This document shows, piece after piece, positions 17,788 through 26,998 of a DNA stretch of 64,000 nucleotides. Both the position numbers and the translations under genes were made by a program. How positions within the stretch are numbered: the first letter of the stretch is position 1; each line of letters starts with the position of its first letter. The stretch is from Cyanobacterium aponinum PCC 10605. Lineage in GTDB: Bacteria; Cyanobacteriota; Cyanobacteriia; Cyanobacteriales; Cyanobacteriaceae. The stretch covers positions 1 to 64,000 of the forward strand of contig NC_019776.1 in NCBI RefSeq assembly GCF_000317675.1, in the 5' to 3' direction. Below the pieces are notes generated by a model, which did not search any database, was not told the DNA's origin, and was given only the letters and a program-made list of their open reading frames with translations.

Positions 17788-18609
17788 CTAATTTTTTACA
17801 GGAGCTAATTTAATATTTTTAGCTAATCCAAAAAATGCTAACAACTTAATGGTCATCCATGTTAAATCAATTTCCCACCACTGCAAACCATGACGAGCAG
17901 AGTATTGAAAAGCATGATGATTATTATGCCAACCTTCACCAAAAGTTAATAAAGCCACCCACCAACAATTACGAGAGTGATCATTTGATTCATGACTTTT
18001 GTAACCAAATTTGTGAGTAGCGCTATTAACAAACCAAGTCACATGGAAAACTAAAACTAAACGAAGAAATATACCCCAAACGACGAAAGACCATCCTCCC
18101 CACCAAAAGAGCAATAATCCTAAAACAACTTGAATAGGAATAAAATACTTTTCGCAGAAAACATAGAAAGGATCATTTTGTATATCCTTGGTGTATTTAG
18201 GGACATCGTTATTCGCAGGATTTTTGACAAACATCCATCCCATGTGACTCCACCAAAAACCCTTATTGGAGTCATGGGGATCACCCTCATGATCAGAATA
18301 TTTATGATGGATACGGTGTAATCCTACCCAGGAAATAGGACCACCTTCACAGGCTAAAGTACCACAAAAAACAAGAAAATATTCTAGCCATTTGGGAGTT
18401 TCAAAACTGCGGTGAGAAACTAGACGATGATAGCCTAAAGTAACTCCTATACAGGCTGTCAGCCAATAGAGAAAAGCTGTTATTCCCACTGCTCCCCAAC
18501 TAAAATTGCTGGGTAAAAAAGCTAATAAAGCTATTAAGTGGATACTTGTCATATAAATGATGACACTCCATGCTGGAGCAAGTTTTTCGGTTGTTGTTGT
18601 TGCTGTCAT
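17788..18609 (-). CDS. desC: Delta-9 acyl-lipid desaturase
   Basis: The 273-residue membrane desaturase introduces a cis double bond at C9 of fatty acids on membrane lipids, using ferredoxin. The three His boxes for the di-iron centre are present: HRLVSH (61-66), HRIHH (98-102) and HNNHH near 235. Hydrophobic segments at about 15-30, 40-58 and 150-190 match the DesC topology. The gene is transcribed alone; the 325-base upstream gap could hold a cold-responsive promoter, as desaturase genes are often cold-induced in cyanobacteria. DesC-type is the best match; no other desaturase class shares the HRIHHKYSD spacing. Confidence 0.9.
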   Translation of the reverse strand: MTATTTTEKLAPAWSVIIYMTSIHLIALLAFLPSNFSWGAVGITAFLYWLTACIGVTLGYHRLVSHRSFETPKWLEYFLVFCGTLACEGGPISWVGLHRIHHKYSDHEGDPHDSNKGFWWSHMGWMFVKNPANNDVPKYTKDIQNDPFYVFCEKYFIPIQVVLGLLLFWWGGWSFVVWGIFLRLVLVFHVTWFVNSATHKFGYKSHESNDHSRNCWWVALLTFGEGWHNNHHAFQYSARHGLQWWEIDLTWMTIKLLAFFGLAKNIKLAPVKN

Positions 18610-18934
18610 TACTTACGGTAAATTTTTTTTACAAAACTTCAAATTGTTCAGATTAAGATTGCCTAAATCTGAGCTGTTTTTAGGTTGATAATTAAAGGTC
18701 AGTTTTAAAGATCAAAAAAGAAAAAGGTTTATAATTCTGCTCTTACAAAAAAGAGAAATTTAATTTTTATTTTGAACTTAATAGATCACCGAGTTTAAAT
18801 TATAAACTATAAACTAGTGATCAACAAATTATAGTTTACCATCATCATTTAATATAATTATCTTAATTGTTATTAAATAAAGTTTAAAAAAAATTTATTA
18901 TATCAGTAACGCACAATATAGTTGACATACCCGA
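18610..18934. other. 325-base gap between divergent desC and glcE
   Basis: AT-rich DNA without a gene; both flanking genes are transcribed away from it, so it must hold two promoters. Runs such as TTTTTTTACAAAAC next to desC and TAGTTTACCATCATC are seen, but no repeat module of the kinds found elsewhere in the window. Confidence 0.5.
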
Positions 18935-20245
18935 ATGAATAATAACTTTTCCGTCCCTTCTTTAGAAACAATCAAAAAACAACTCCATAATCAAGACTTA
19001 GAATTCATCGAAATCTTTGATTGGGGGCAAGAATCTCCTTGGAAAGAGTGTATTGAGGCATCTGAATTAAAAAATGGTCTTCCTCGCTACATAATTGTCC
19101 CGAATACTAACAAAATGCTATCACAGTTTTTAAAGATTTGTTGCAAAAATAAGTGGCGGATATTACCCCTTGGCAATGGCTCAAAATTACATTGGGGAAA
19201 CTTACCTTCTGGGGCGAGTGTTTTAGTTAGTACGCATAAACTAAATAAAATTATTGAACACGCTCAAGATGATTTAACTATTACGGTTCAATCTGGAATG
19301 AAAATCAAAGATTTACAGGATTTTTTAGCTTCTTTTAATCAGTTTTTACCAATAGACCCTATTTATTCTCAATTTGCCACGGTTGGAGGGGTTGTTGCTA
19401 CTGCTAATACTGGTAGTTTAAGACAAAAATATGGAGGAGTTAGAGATTTAATTTTAGGGATTTCTTTTTTTAGAAGTGACGGAGAGGAAGCAAAAGCAGG
19501 GGGAAAAGTGGTCAAAAATGTAGCTGGTTACGATCTAATGAAGTTATTTACGGGTTCTTATGGTAATTTGGGTATTATTACGGAAGTTACTTTTCGTTTA
19601 TTTCCAGTTCCTTCTGATTCCATAACTTTGCTTTTGACGGGAGGTCAAGAAAAAATTAATCAGTTACAAAAAAAGATTTGTGCTTCTGCTTTAACTCCTA
19701 CATCGGCGGATTTATTATCTGAATCCTTGATCAATGGTTTAAATTTAAATTTTTCTTTGGGATTGGCGTTGCGTTTTCAGGGTATAGAAGAGAGCGTTTC
19801 ACAACAGAGTGCAAGAGTAAAACAGTGGGCGGAAGATATTGGTTTATTGATCCATCAATGGGATTCAGAAAAAGAGTTAGACTTATGGACTCGTTTAAAG
19901 GATATGGTATTCCAAGGTGCTAATAACAGAGGAATTATTTGTAAGGTTGGCATTTTGCCCACTAAAATAGCGGAATTGTTTGCCTTAACTCAAGGTTCTG
20001 GTTTTGTTAATATGGGTACTGGTGTCGGTTATGTTTGTTTGCCAAAAGGGATAAAAAATCATCAAGTTAGAGGTATCAGAAATTTTTGTCAGGATAATGA
20101 GGGTTATTTAACAGTTCTTGAATCTGGGGCTTCTACCATTAAACAAGAAATTGAACCATGGGGCTATGTTGGTAATGGATTGGAGATGATGAAAAAAATC
20201 AAGTCAAATTTTGACCCTTTTAATATTTTTGTTGATAGATTATAG
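18935..20245 (+). CDS. glcE: Glycolate oxidase/dehydrogenase FAD-binding subunit GlcE
   Basis: This is a 436-residue FAD-binding (PCMH-type) protein. FAD-binding signatures: PLGNGSKLHWG near 90, VQSGMKIKDLQ, ATVGGVVATANTGS with the covalent/FAD loop, and AGGKVVKNVAGYDLMKLFTGSYG. This fits the GlcE subunit of the glycolate dehydrogenase complex (GlcD/E/F), which oxidises glycolate to glyoxylate in photorespiration. No glcD or glcF is in the window, so the partners are elsewhere, as is common in cyanobacteria. There is no signal peptide, and it is likely associated with the membrane through the complex. Confidence 0.85.
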   Translation: MNNNFSVPSLETIKKQLHNQDLEFIEIFDWGQESPWKECIEASELKNGLPRYIIVPNTNKMLSQFLKICCKNKWRILPLGNGSKLHWGNLPSGASVLVSTHKLNKIIEHAQDDLTITVQSGMKIKDLQDFLASFNQFLPIDPIYSQFATVGGVVATANTGSLRQKYGGVRDLILGISFFRSDGEEAKAGGKVVKNVAGYDLMKLFTGSYGNLGIITEVTFRLFPVPSDSITLLLTGGQEKINQLQKKICASALTPTSADLLSESLINGLNLNFSLGLALRFQGIEESVSQQSARVKQWAEDIGLLIHQWDSEKELDLWTRLKDMVFQGANNRGIICKVGILPTKIAELFALTQGSGFVNMGTGVGYVCLPKGIKNHQVRGIRNFCQDNEGYLTVLESGASTIKQEIEPWGYVGNGLEMMKKIKSNFDPFNIFVDRL

Positions 20246-20246
20246 G

Positions 20247-21764
20247 TTATAAGCTATTGTTTCCATATTCCAATAAAGCCCAGTATCGGGAATCTTGAGG
20301 AAATTTGGCATAAAGAATAATATCTCCATTGCCTACGTTAATATTTCCAGCAAAAACATTCCCGTAACGTTCTAAATCATGCCATTGATTCGTTGATTTG
20401 TTAACTGCTTTTACTTCTAAGGCTTGATCTATTTTTAACTTAAAATAAGTATTTTGGTTGGGATTTAAGCTGTTATTTAAGGGGGTTTCTAAATAGCCAT
20501 TGTATTCGTTAAAGTGTTGGAATGTTTTAGGAAATTGATTACCATTACCTGAAGCTAATATGTTGTAGCTGACTACTAAAGGATAAGAATTAGTCTCATC
20601 TTTTGGTTTCGCAAATATATCCAATTTATATTCCCCTTTTTCGGGAAATGAGGCGTTAATGAGTATATTTTCTCCTTGTTTTTGAACGAATGTATAATTG
20701 TCTTGCAGTTGTTTCTCTTTAGATTTCAAGGATGCGATCGCAATTACATTTTTAGGAACTTTGAGGGCAATATTAACATTATTTTCATCAGTACTAATAT
20801 TAACATTAGGATGACTTAATAATTGAATATCGTATTCAAATAAAGTAGGAGAAACATTAGCCAAACTATCAAATTCAGAACGAGACATAATAGGATTTAA
20901 TAATTGCCATTTATCGTTTTCTGGGAAATGAGTATAGATAAATTCTCGTGGATTTGTGGCAAAATAAAAAGGATTAAATTGAGCATTAAAACCATTATTA
21001 GTTACAGTTCCAGATCCCCATGTTGTATCAATTAAGTACCAATTGCTATCTATTTTTACTGCATTCCAAGCATGATTTACATTATTATCTAAACCTACAA
21101 TATAATTTTCTCCTTTAGCATATCCTAAAATAATAACAGATTTTAAGCCCATTTTTTTTGCTAATTGCTGGTATAAATTAGCATATCCTGAACAAATTGT
21201 TGAGCGAGTATTTAAAACTATTTCGGTTCTAACATCGGGATAAATATTATTATTAAATAAGTCGTTTAATGCTCCTACATCGTAACTAATATTATACGTT
21301 ATCCAAGTGTAAATAATTCTAGCTTTATCCGCTTCTGTTTTGGCATACTTAGACAAAATTTGACTTAATTCTTCCACAGAATTACCAGTATATTTTATGC
21401 TTTTGGCTTTTCTGTCAATATCACTAAAATTTCTTTTTTCTAATAATTGATAATTTTCAGTGATAACCACTGGCTCATCAATTTCTGTAATAAATTCTTC
21501 AGTGAGAGATTTAAGAGAATTAACTCGAAAACGAAAGGCATTAAAAAAACTGGATAGATTAGGTGATTCTAACTGATTTTGTAAATAATCTATTATTTGA
21601 GGATTACTTTTAATCGTTACTCCCAGAGAAATAGCAATGATTAAAAATACAAAAAAGCCAAAATTACTTTTTTTTCTTTGACGGCGTTTAACTTGTTTAT
21701 TTCTTTGTTTATGCCATTCTCGATATTCTCTTTCTGTAGTCATAATAAAAACTAAAGTAGTCAT
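20247..21764 (-). CDS. Membrane-anchored transglutaminase-like protein
   Basis: Up to 505 residues: a basic head (KQVKRRQRKK), one membrane helix (about 34-52), then an extracytoplasmic transglutaminase-like core with Cys of STICSGYANLYQQ, His of VNHAWNAVKI and Asp of YLIDTTWGSG, and beta-rich C-terminal domains from about 300. The Cys-His-Asp triad is intact, so peptidase or amide-transfer activity on envelope protein is plausible. Two starts are possible: a 21-bp duplication gives ATG at 21764 and at 21743, and I favour 21743 (MTTEREYREW) because the first seven residues are just the duplicate. The gene ends 2 bases from glcE's stop, convergent. Confidence 0.75.
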   Translation of the reverse strand: MTTLVFIMTTEREYREWHKQRNKQVKRRQRKKSNFGFFVFLIIAISLGVTIKSNPQIIDYLQNQLESPNLSSFFNAFRFRVNSLKSLTEEFITEIDEPVVITENYQLLEKRNFSDIDRKAKSIKYTGNSVEELSQILSKYAKTEADKARIIYTWITYNISYDVGALNDLFNNNIYPDVRTEIVLNTRSTICSGYANLYQQLAKKMGLKSVIILGYAKGENYIVGLDNNVNHAWNAVKIDSNWYLIDTTWGSGTVTNNGFNAQFNPFYFATNPREFIYTHFPENDKWQLLNPIMSRSEFDSLANVSPTLFEYDIQLLSHPNVNISTDENNVNIALKVPKNVIAIASLKSKEKQLQDNYTFVQKQGENILINASFPEKGEYKLDIFAKPKDETNSYPLVVSYNILASGNGNQFPKTFQHFNEYNGYLETPLNNSLNPNQNTYFKLKIDQALEVKAVNKSTNQWHDLERYGNVFAGNINVGNGDIILYAKFPQDSRYWALLEYGNNSL

Positions 21765-21774
21765 AATAAAAACT

Positions 21775-21859
21775 AAAAGTTTATAAATTATTATTTAGTA
21801 ATTGCCTTTTGCCTCTTGCCTACCTTAACCAATAACTCACATACTCAAAGTAATAGAGC
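21775..21859. repeat. Stop-adjacent dispersed repeat, copy 3
   Basis: It starts AAAAGTTTATAAATTATTAT and ends CATACTCAAAGTAATAGAGC, with TTGCCTT/TTGCCTC heptamers between. Unlike copies 1, 2 and 5, it lies upstream of a gene start rather than at a stop codon. Confidence 0.75.
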
Positions 21860-22063
21860 TTTTTTATACCATTGCCCATTCCCTATTCCCCGATACCGAT
21901 AGTTTTTGTATCTCACCATAGTGAGAAATGCTATATTTTGTTGAAAATACTAACTTGAAATTTATCAAATTTTCCCTAATTGAAACATCATTAATTAAAC
22001 ACGATGCCGAAGGCACAGCTAACGTTGCTCGCAACTTTAATGAACTAAAACAATATAAGCTAT

Positions 22064-22729
22064 CTATATTAATTGACTAAAAATAGGTTCACTAATATTT
22101 GCTAACTCATCCAAATTCAGAGAATTAACATCCCCCAAGTAAGGAAAATAACCCAAAACGGAAATACCAGTTAAAGACTCAATTAAACCCTTGGGTGTCC
22201 ATTGATTTATTTGCGTAGGAGTGTAATCCTGAACACAATTAAAAATAATACCCGTTAACTTTATATTATACTGTTTCGCTAAAGCTACATTTGCCACCGT
22301 GTGTGCGATCGCACCCAATTTTACAGGTACAATCAAAATAGTATCCAATACCCAGTCATGGGCAATATCAGCAATAATTAATTCTTCTGTAATTGGTGAA
22401 CCTAAACCACCTAAAGCCTCAACTAAGACAAAATCATGGCTTTTTTGTAAATCTAGTAAACGATTCCTGACAATATTTAAATCAATAGATTTACCCTCCA
22501 ACTTAGCAGACAAAGGAGGAGCAAGGGGGGCTTGATAACGTAACGGAATAACAGCATCATCAAAATATTGGCAATAAAATTCTTCATCTCCTATTTCTCC
22601 TGTTTGCAACAACTTCATTAAGGCAGTAACTAAATGAGATTTTTTTTTCTGCAAATAAGCTCTAAAAGCAGTGGTGATAATGGTTTTTCCCGCATCAGTA
22701 TCCGTTCCTGCGATCAATAAAGTTTGCAT
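22064..22729 (-). CDS. bioD: Dethiobiotin synthetase
   Basis: About 221 residues from the ATG at 22729; a TTG start at 22747 would add six residues, but the family begins at the LLIAGTDT strand, so the ATG is preferred. The enzyme closes the ureido ring of 7,8-diaminononanoate with CO2 and ATP in biotin synthesis. Visible features are the P-loop GTDTDAGKT, the switch-like EALGGLGSPI region, and IIFNCVQ before the nucleotide-base-binding end. No other bio gene is adjacent. The segment upstream of its stop (21871-22063) holds repeats. Confidence 0.88.
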   Translation of the reverse strand: MQTLLIAGTDTDAGKTIITTAFRAYLQKKKSHLVTALMKLLQTGEIGDEEFYCQYFDDAVIPLRYQAPLAPPLSAKLEGKSIDLNIVRNRLLDLQKSHDFVLVEALGGLGSPITEELIIADIAHDWVLDTILIVPVKLGAIAHTVANVALAKQYNIKLTGIIFNCVQDYTPTQINQWTPKGLIESLTGISVLGYFPYLGDVNSLNLDELANISEPIFSQLI

Positions 22730-22816
22730 ATAGTATTGTTGACTCAATATAAAAAATACAAAAGATTAAGAAAAAATTAAAAATAGTTAACTAAAAAAGC
22801 GGTTTATATAGTAAAT

Positions 22817-22822
22817 TATAAT
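22817..22822 (+). promoter_or_regulatory. Candidate -10 box for prs
   Basis: A perfect TATAAT lies 89 bases before the GTG start of prs in the 163-base gap between the divergent bioD and prs genes. No -35 box stands out. Confidence 0.35.
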
Positions 22823-22910
22823 GTTAAGCTAAGAGTATCCTATGCAAAAAAAAGGAAACACATTAACACACATAAACCAGTATTAAATATCAAGAGGTTG
22901 AGAATTTGCC

Positions 22911-23906
22911 GTGAGTCATTCTGCCACCTTAACAGTGAGTTCAATCTTACCACAACAGGTATCGGACAACAACCGTTTACGCCTATTTTCTGGATCAGCC
23001 AACATTGGCTTAGCCACTGAAGTAGCCCGTTATTTGGGCATGGATTTAGGTCCGATGATTCGGAAAAGATTTGCTGATGGAGAATTATATATTCAAATTC
23101 AAGAATCGATCAGAGGTTGTGATGTTTACTTAATTCAACCCTGTTGCCATCCAGTGAATGATAATCTGATGGAGTTGCTGATTATGATTGATGCTTGTCG
23201 TAGAGCATCAGCACGGCAAATTACAGCAGTAATCCCTTATTATTCCTATGCCAGAGCGGATCGTAAAACCGCAGGTAGGGAATCTATTTCAGCTAAATTA
23301 GTCGCAAATTTAGTCACCACTGCCGGGGCTCATCGAGTCTTAGCAATGGATTTACATTCCGCCCAAATTCAGGGCTATTTTGACATTCCCTTAGATCACG
23401 TTTATGGTTCACCCGTAATTTTAGATTATTTGAATCATAAAAATATTGAGGATTTAGTTGTTGTATCTCCTGATGTTGGGGGGGTAGCTAGAGCGAGAGC
23501 TTTTGCAAAAAAATTAAATGATGCCCCTCTTGCCATTATTGATAAACGTCGCCAAGCTCATAATGTAGCTGAAGTGATGAATGTTATCGGTGATGTTAAG
23601 GGTAAAAATGCTGTATTAGTCGATGATATGATTGATACTGCTGGAACATTGTTAGAAGGTGCAAGGTTGTTGAAAAAAGAGGGTGCAAACAAAATTTATG
23701 CTTGTGCAACTCATCCCGTTTTTTCAGGCCCTGCTATTTCCCGTCTTTCCAGCGATGTCTTCGAGGAAGTAATTGTAACAAATACGATTCCTTTACCAGT
23801 AGATAGTTATTTTCCCCAATTAAAAGTGTTATCCGTAGCTAATTTATTGGGTGAAACTATTTGGCGTATTCACGAGGATAGTTCTGTTAGTATTATGTTT
23901 CGTTAA
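22911..23906 (+). CDS. prs: Ribose-phosphate pyrophosphokinase
   Basis: 331 residues. It makes PRPP from ribose 5-phosphate and ATP for nucleotide, His and Trp synthesis. Seen: RLFSGSANIGLA near the start, the RKRFADGELYIQI segment, PYYSYARADRK (catalytic flexible loop), MDLHSAQIQGYFDIP, VVSPDVGGVARA, and the PRPP-binding VLVDDMIDTAGTL. The start is GTG at 22911, with AAGAGG about 13 bases upstream. The N-terminal about 20 residues before RLFSG are longer than in the E. coli enzyme but normal for cyanobacteria. The gene is monocistronic. Confidence 0.95.
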   Translation: MSHSATLTVSSILPQQVSDNNRLRLFSGSANIGLATEVARYLGMDLGPMIRKRFADGELYIQIQESIRGCDVYLIQPCCHPVNDNLMELLIMIDACRRASARQITAVIPYYSYARADRKTAGRESISAKLVANLVTTAGAHRVLAMDLHSAQIQGYFDIPLDHVYGSPVILDYLNHKNIEDLVVVSPDVGGVARARAFAKKLNDAPLAIIDKRRQAHNVAEVMNVIGDVKGKNAVLVDDMIDTAGTLLEGARLLKKEGANKIYACATHPVFSGPAISRLSSDVFEEVIVTNTIPLPVDSYFPQLKVLSVANLLGETIWRIHEDSSVSIMFR

Positions 23907-24380
23907 CTAAGGGTTGCCGAGAAAATGGTATTATGGGGATAGGTGTCAGGTAATTTCAATTAGTAATTAGCAATTCTAAGATAAGAGAATAAGCAACAGG
24001 CAACTTCGCATCTGGCAATAGTTTTTTATTAGCTTTCCCTTTATACTCCGATTTAGTATCTAGCCAAAAATGGGCTGAGAAAGGTAAGGAGCGGGGAAAA
24101 AGAATAAGAATTGATGAAAAACTTATTAAAGTTGATTTTAAATACTTCATGTTTAGCCATGATGTCCTAACGTATTTTCTCAGTAATATCTTAGCTTTGA
24201 AATCCTGATTTCTGCCTATAACTCCACTCAACCGTTATACCTAAAAATCAACCCAAATCTTATCTTTTTATATCGAAAAGAATTAAAATTTATGGTTCTT
24301 CAGAGTGTGGTTATGATAAATTAAGAGAAACAGGACTTCCATAACTTTTATTTAATAGTGTTTGTAGTAAAATAAAAACT

Positions 24381-24496
24381 AAAAGTTTATAAATTATTAT
24401 TTAATAATCCTCTATTGCCTATTGCCTCTTGCCTCTTGCCTCTTGCCTTTCAGGCTACCCTAATTAATAATTTACATACTCAAAGTGATAGAGCCA
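24381..24496. repeat. Stop-adjacent dispersed repeat, copy 4 (heptamer-expanded)
   Basis: Same ends as the other copies (AAAAGTTTATAAATTATTAT and CATACTCAAAGTGATAGAGC), but 116 bases long against 85-88 for copies 1 and 3. The extra length is in the middle, where TTGCCTA/TTGCCTC units are repeated about five times. This shows that the heptamer tract varies in copy number. Confidence 0.75.
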
Positions 24497-24568
24497 AATT
24501 TATTTTTTGATGAATACTTGCCTCTAAAACTCCGTTAAATTTCCTTGTTTGCTCACAAACTTAACCAA

Positions 24569-24820
24569 CCTCAGTTCGGTTTAAGAATATTGGATAAGGG
24601 TAGGTGTCAGGTTTCAGGTTGCAGGTTGCAGGTGTTGAGAGAAAGTAATGAGTAACAAATAATGAGTGTTCGGGGTTTTTAATTCCTAATTCTTAATTTT
24701 TCCTTTGCCCTCCCCCCTCTCGAGGGGGGATAAAGGGGGGTTCGCCTCTTGCCTCTTGCCTTTTGCCTTTTGCCTTTTTTTCTCCATCATTCATAGATGA
24801 AAATTTATCCCGAACTCAGG
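24569..24820. mobile_element. MITE-like repeat, copy 2, with 8-bp target duplication
   Basis: Left end CCTCAGTTCGGTTTAAGAAT, right end CCCGAACTCAGG, so the outer 11 bases are inverted repeats with one mismatch. It is flanked by perfect 8-bp direct repeats TTAACCAA at 24561-24568 and 24821-24828, the hallmark of transposition. Inside are AGGTTGC/AGGTTTC heptamers, GAGTAAC-type units, an inverted repeat around CTCTCGAG and TTGCCTT heptamers. There is no ORF, so a transposase would have to act in trans. Confidence 0.65.
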
Positions 24821-24981
24821 TTAACCAAGTGTAAAATCAATTGTTTTCGTCCTTTCTTAGAAAAAGAGCATTAGATTGAGCAACGGCTCTAGTAGTGTTA
24901 AAATGGCTGCTTAGAAGTAAAAGTAGAGTTACACAATCACATTTTAATCCGAGTCAAATTTTGCTACAATAAAGGTTATTT

Positions 24982-24988
24982 AAGGAGG
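24982..24988 (+). promoter_or_regulatory. Strong Shine-Dalgarno that fixes the TTG start of asd
   Basis: AAGGAGG lies 8 bases before TTG at 24997. No in-frame ATG exists near the family's N-terminus, so the site decides the start. Confidence 0.75.
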
Positions 24989-24996
24989 ATAGTTAT

Positions 24997-26007
24997 TTGT
25001 CAAATCAAGTTAGGGTTGCCATTTTAGGAGCAACAGGTGCAGTTGGAACAGAACTAATAAACTTATTAATAGAGCGTAAATTTCCCTTAAAAGACCTAAA
25101 ATTATTAGCTTCTCCTCGCTCTGCTGGAAAAAAGGTAACTTTTCAAGATCAAACCTTAGAAATTGAAGCTGTTGACGATAATTCTTTTGATGATGTTGAT
25201 ATTGTTTTAGCCTCTGCTGGTGGTTCAACTTCAAAACAATGGGCAGAAAAAATCGTTGCGGCTGGAGCGGTGATGATAGATAACTCTAGTGCTTTCCGCA
25301 TGAATCCTGACGTGCCTTTAGTTGTACCTGAAATCAATCCTAATGATGTTCACAATCATAAAGGAATCATTGCTAACCCCAACTGTACAACTATTTTGAT
25401 GGGGGTTGCTATCTATCCCTTACATCAAATTCAACCCATTAAAAGAGTAGTGGTTTCTACTTACCAATCTGCAAGTGGTGCAGGGGCAAGGGCAATGGAG
25501 GAAGTAAAAACTCAATCAGAAGCCATTTTAAAAGGGGAAAATCCCCAACCTGAAATTTTACCTTATCCTTTAGCTTTCAATCTATTTCCTCATAATTCAC
25601 CATTGATGGATAATGGTTATTGTGAAGAAGAAATGAAAATGGTTAATGAAACTCGCAAAATTTTTGGAGATGATGATATTCGTATTACTGCAACTTGTGT
25701 GAGAGTACCTGTGTTAAGAGCTCATTCAGAGGCGGTTAATATCGAATTTGCCCAGCCTTTTCCCTTAAATAAAGCCCGTGATATAATTGCCCAAGCGCCC
25801 GGGGTGAAATTAGTGGAAGATTGGCAAAATAATTATTTTCCTATGCCAATGGATGCAACAGGAAAGGATGAGGTATTAGTGGGTAGAATTCGTCAGGATT
25901 TATCTAACCCTAATAGTATAGAATTGTGGTTATGTGGAGATCAAATTCGCAAGGGTGCGGCTTTAAATGCGGTGCAAATTGCTGAACTATTGGTTCACGA
26001 TAATTAA
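24997..26007 (+). CDS. asd: Aspartate-semialdehyde dehydrogenase
   Basis: 336 residues. It reduces beta-aspartyl phosphate to aspartate semialdehyde with NADPH, the entry to lysine, diaminopimelate, threonine and methionine. Seen: the nucleotide-binding AILGATGAVGTELI, SAGGSTSKQWAE, NPNCTTI with the catalytic Cys, QSASGAGARAMEE, and the His-containing RVPVLRAHSEAVNIEF. Translation begins at TTG behind a strong ribosome-binding site. It is followed 88 bases later by dapA, the next enzyme of the pathway, and then by rnj, a gene order often conserved in cyanobacteria. Confidence 0.95.
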   Translation: MSNQVRVAILGATGAVGTELINLLIERKFPLKDLKLLASPRSAGKKVTFQDQTLEIEAVDDNSFDDVDIVLASAGGSTSKQWAEKIVAAGAVMIDNSSAFRMNPDVPLVVPEINPNDVHNHKGIIANPNCTTILMGVAIYPLHQIQPIKRVVVSTYQSASGAGARAMEEVKTQSEAILKGENPQPEILPYPLAFNLFPHNSPLMDNGYCEEEMKMVNETRKIFGDDDIRITATCVRVPVLRAHSEAVNIEFAQPFPLNKARDIIAQAPGVKLVEDWQNNYFPMPMDATGKDEVLVGRIRQDLSNPNSIELWLCGDQIRKGAALNAVQIAELLVHDN

Positions 26008-26095
26008 CCAAGAGCGTTTTTTGATTTTTCTTTTATGGATTTTGCCCACAGCTTTTATTTTAACAACTCTATTTATTTGGTAACAGGATTAATTA

Positions 26096-26998
26096 TTGAG
26101 CGTGATGAGTAATTATATTTTTGGTCGAGTTTTAACCGCTATGGTAACACCTTTCAATGGTGATGGTTCAGTGAATTATGGTGTTGCAGAAAAGTTAGCT
26201 GACCATTTAGTTAATAATGGTAGTGATGGTTTAGTTATTTGCGGTACAACGGGAGAGTCTCCTGCTTTGGAGAGTGACGAAAAATATCAATTACTAAAAG
26301 TTGTTAAAAATGCTGTGGGCGATCGCGCTAAGATTGTTATGGGTACAGGTAGTAACTCCACTCAAAAAGCCATCACAGAAACAAAAAAAGCCTCTCAGAT
26401 TGGTATAGATGGAAGTTTACAAGTAGTTCCTTACTATAATAAACCCCCCCAAGAAGGATTATATCAACACTTCGGTGCGATCGCACGTTCTTGTCCTGAT
26501 GTTCCCATAATGTTGTATAATATACCCGGACGTACTGGTAAAAACTTAGAAGCGGAAACTACCGCCCAACTAGCACAAGATTTTGATAATATTGTGGCAG
26601 TAAAAGAAGCTAGTGCAGATTTAGATCAAACTGCTAAGATAAATAGAATAGCACCGCCAGATTTTTTAATTTACTCAGGAGAAGATTTTTTAACTCTACC
26701 AATGATGACCGTGGGATGTGTAGGAGTCGTCAGCGTCGCTAGTCACCTAGTAGGTAAACAAATGCAAATGATGATTCAATCCTATGAAAAAGGAGATAAT
26801 TTCCAAGCTCAAAAAATTCAGAAACAACTCTACCCTTTATTTAAAGTTTTATTTTGCAATACTAATCCAATTCCTGTAAAATACGCTCTGCAATTGCAAG
26901 GTTGGGATATTGGCGGTTTCAGACTTCCCCTGTGTAATCTCCCCCCTCATCAACAAAAAGAAGTAGAAGAAGTTTTAAATAATTTAGAATTAATTTAA
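26096..26998 (+). CDS. dapA: 4-hydroxy-tetrahydrodipicolinate synthase
   Basis: About 300 residues. It condenses aspartate semialdehyde with pyruvate in lysine and peptidoglycan synthesis. Family motifs: GRVLTAMVTPF, CGTTGESPAL (Thr of the proton relay), YYNKPPQEGLYQHF (catalytic Tyr), MLYNIPGRTG, and the Schiff-base Lys in VAVKEAS. Three in-frame starts lie together: TTG 26096, GTG 26102 and ATG 26105. AGGA at 26085-26088 is best placed for TTG, but the exact start is not certain. It probably forms an operon with asd upstream. Confidence 0.93.
   Translation: MSVMSNYIFGRVLTAMVTPFNGDGSVNYGVAEKLADHLVNNGSDGLVICGTTGESPALESDEKYQLLKVVKNAVGDRAKIVMGTGSNSTQKAITETKKASQIGIDGSLQVVPYYNKPPQEGLYQHFGAIARSCPDVPIMLYNIPGRTGKNLEAETTAQLAQDFDNIVAVKEASADLDQTAKINRIAPPDFLIYSGEDFLTLPMMTVGCVGVVSVASHLVGKQMQMMIQSYEKGDNFQAQKIQKQLYPLFKVLFCNTNPIPVKYALQLQGWDIGGFRLPLCNLPPHQQKEVEEVLNNLELI

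Larger units (their letters stand above)
23907..24996. other. 1.1-kb gene-free region built of repeats
   Basis: The stretch contains, in order, heptamer scraps (23940-24000), unique AT-rich DNA with a 91-codon minus-strand ORF that I do not support, a stop-adjacent-type repeat (24381-24496), a complete MITE-like element (24569-24820), and the asd promoter region with its ribosome-binding site. It is the largest non-coding gap in the window. Confidence 0.65.

Noticed and set aside
23956-24231. 91-codon minus-strand frame
   Set aside because: Begins and ends in or near repeat scraps, without recognisable domain or ribosome-binding site; could be a gene relic but cannot be supported.
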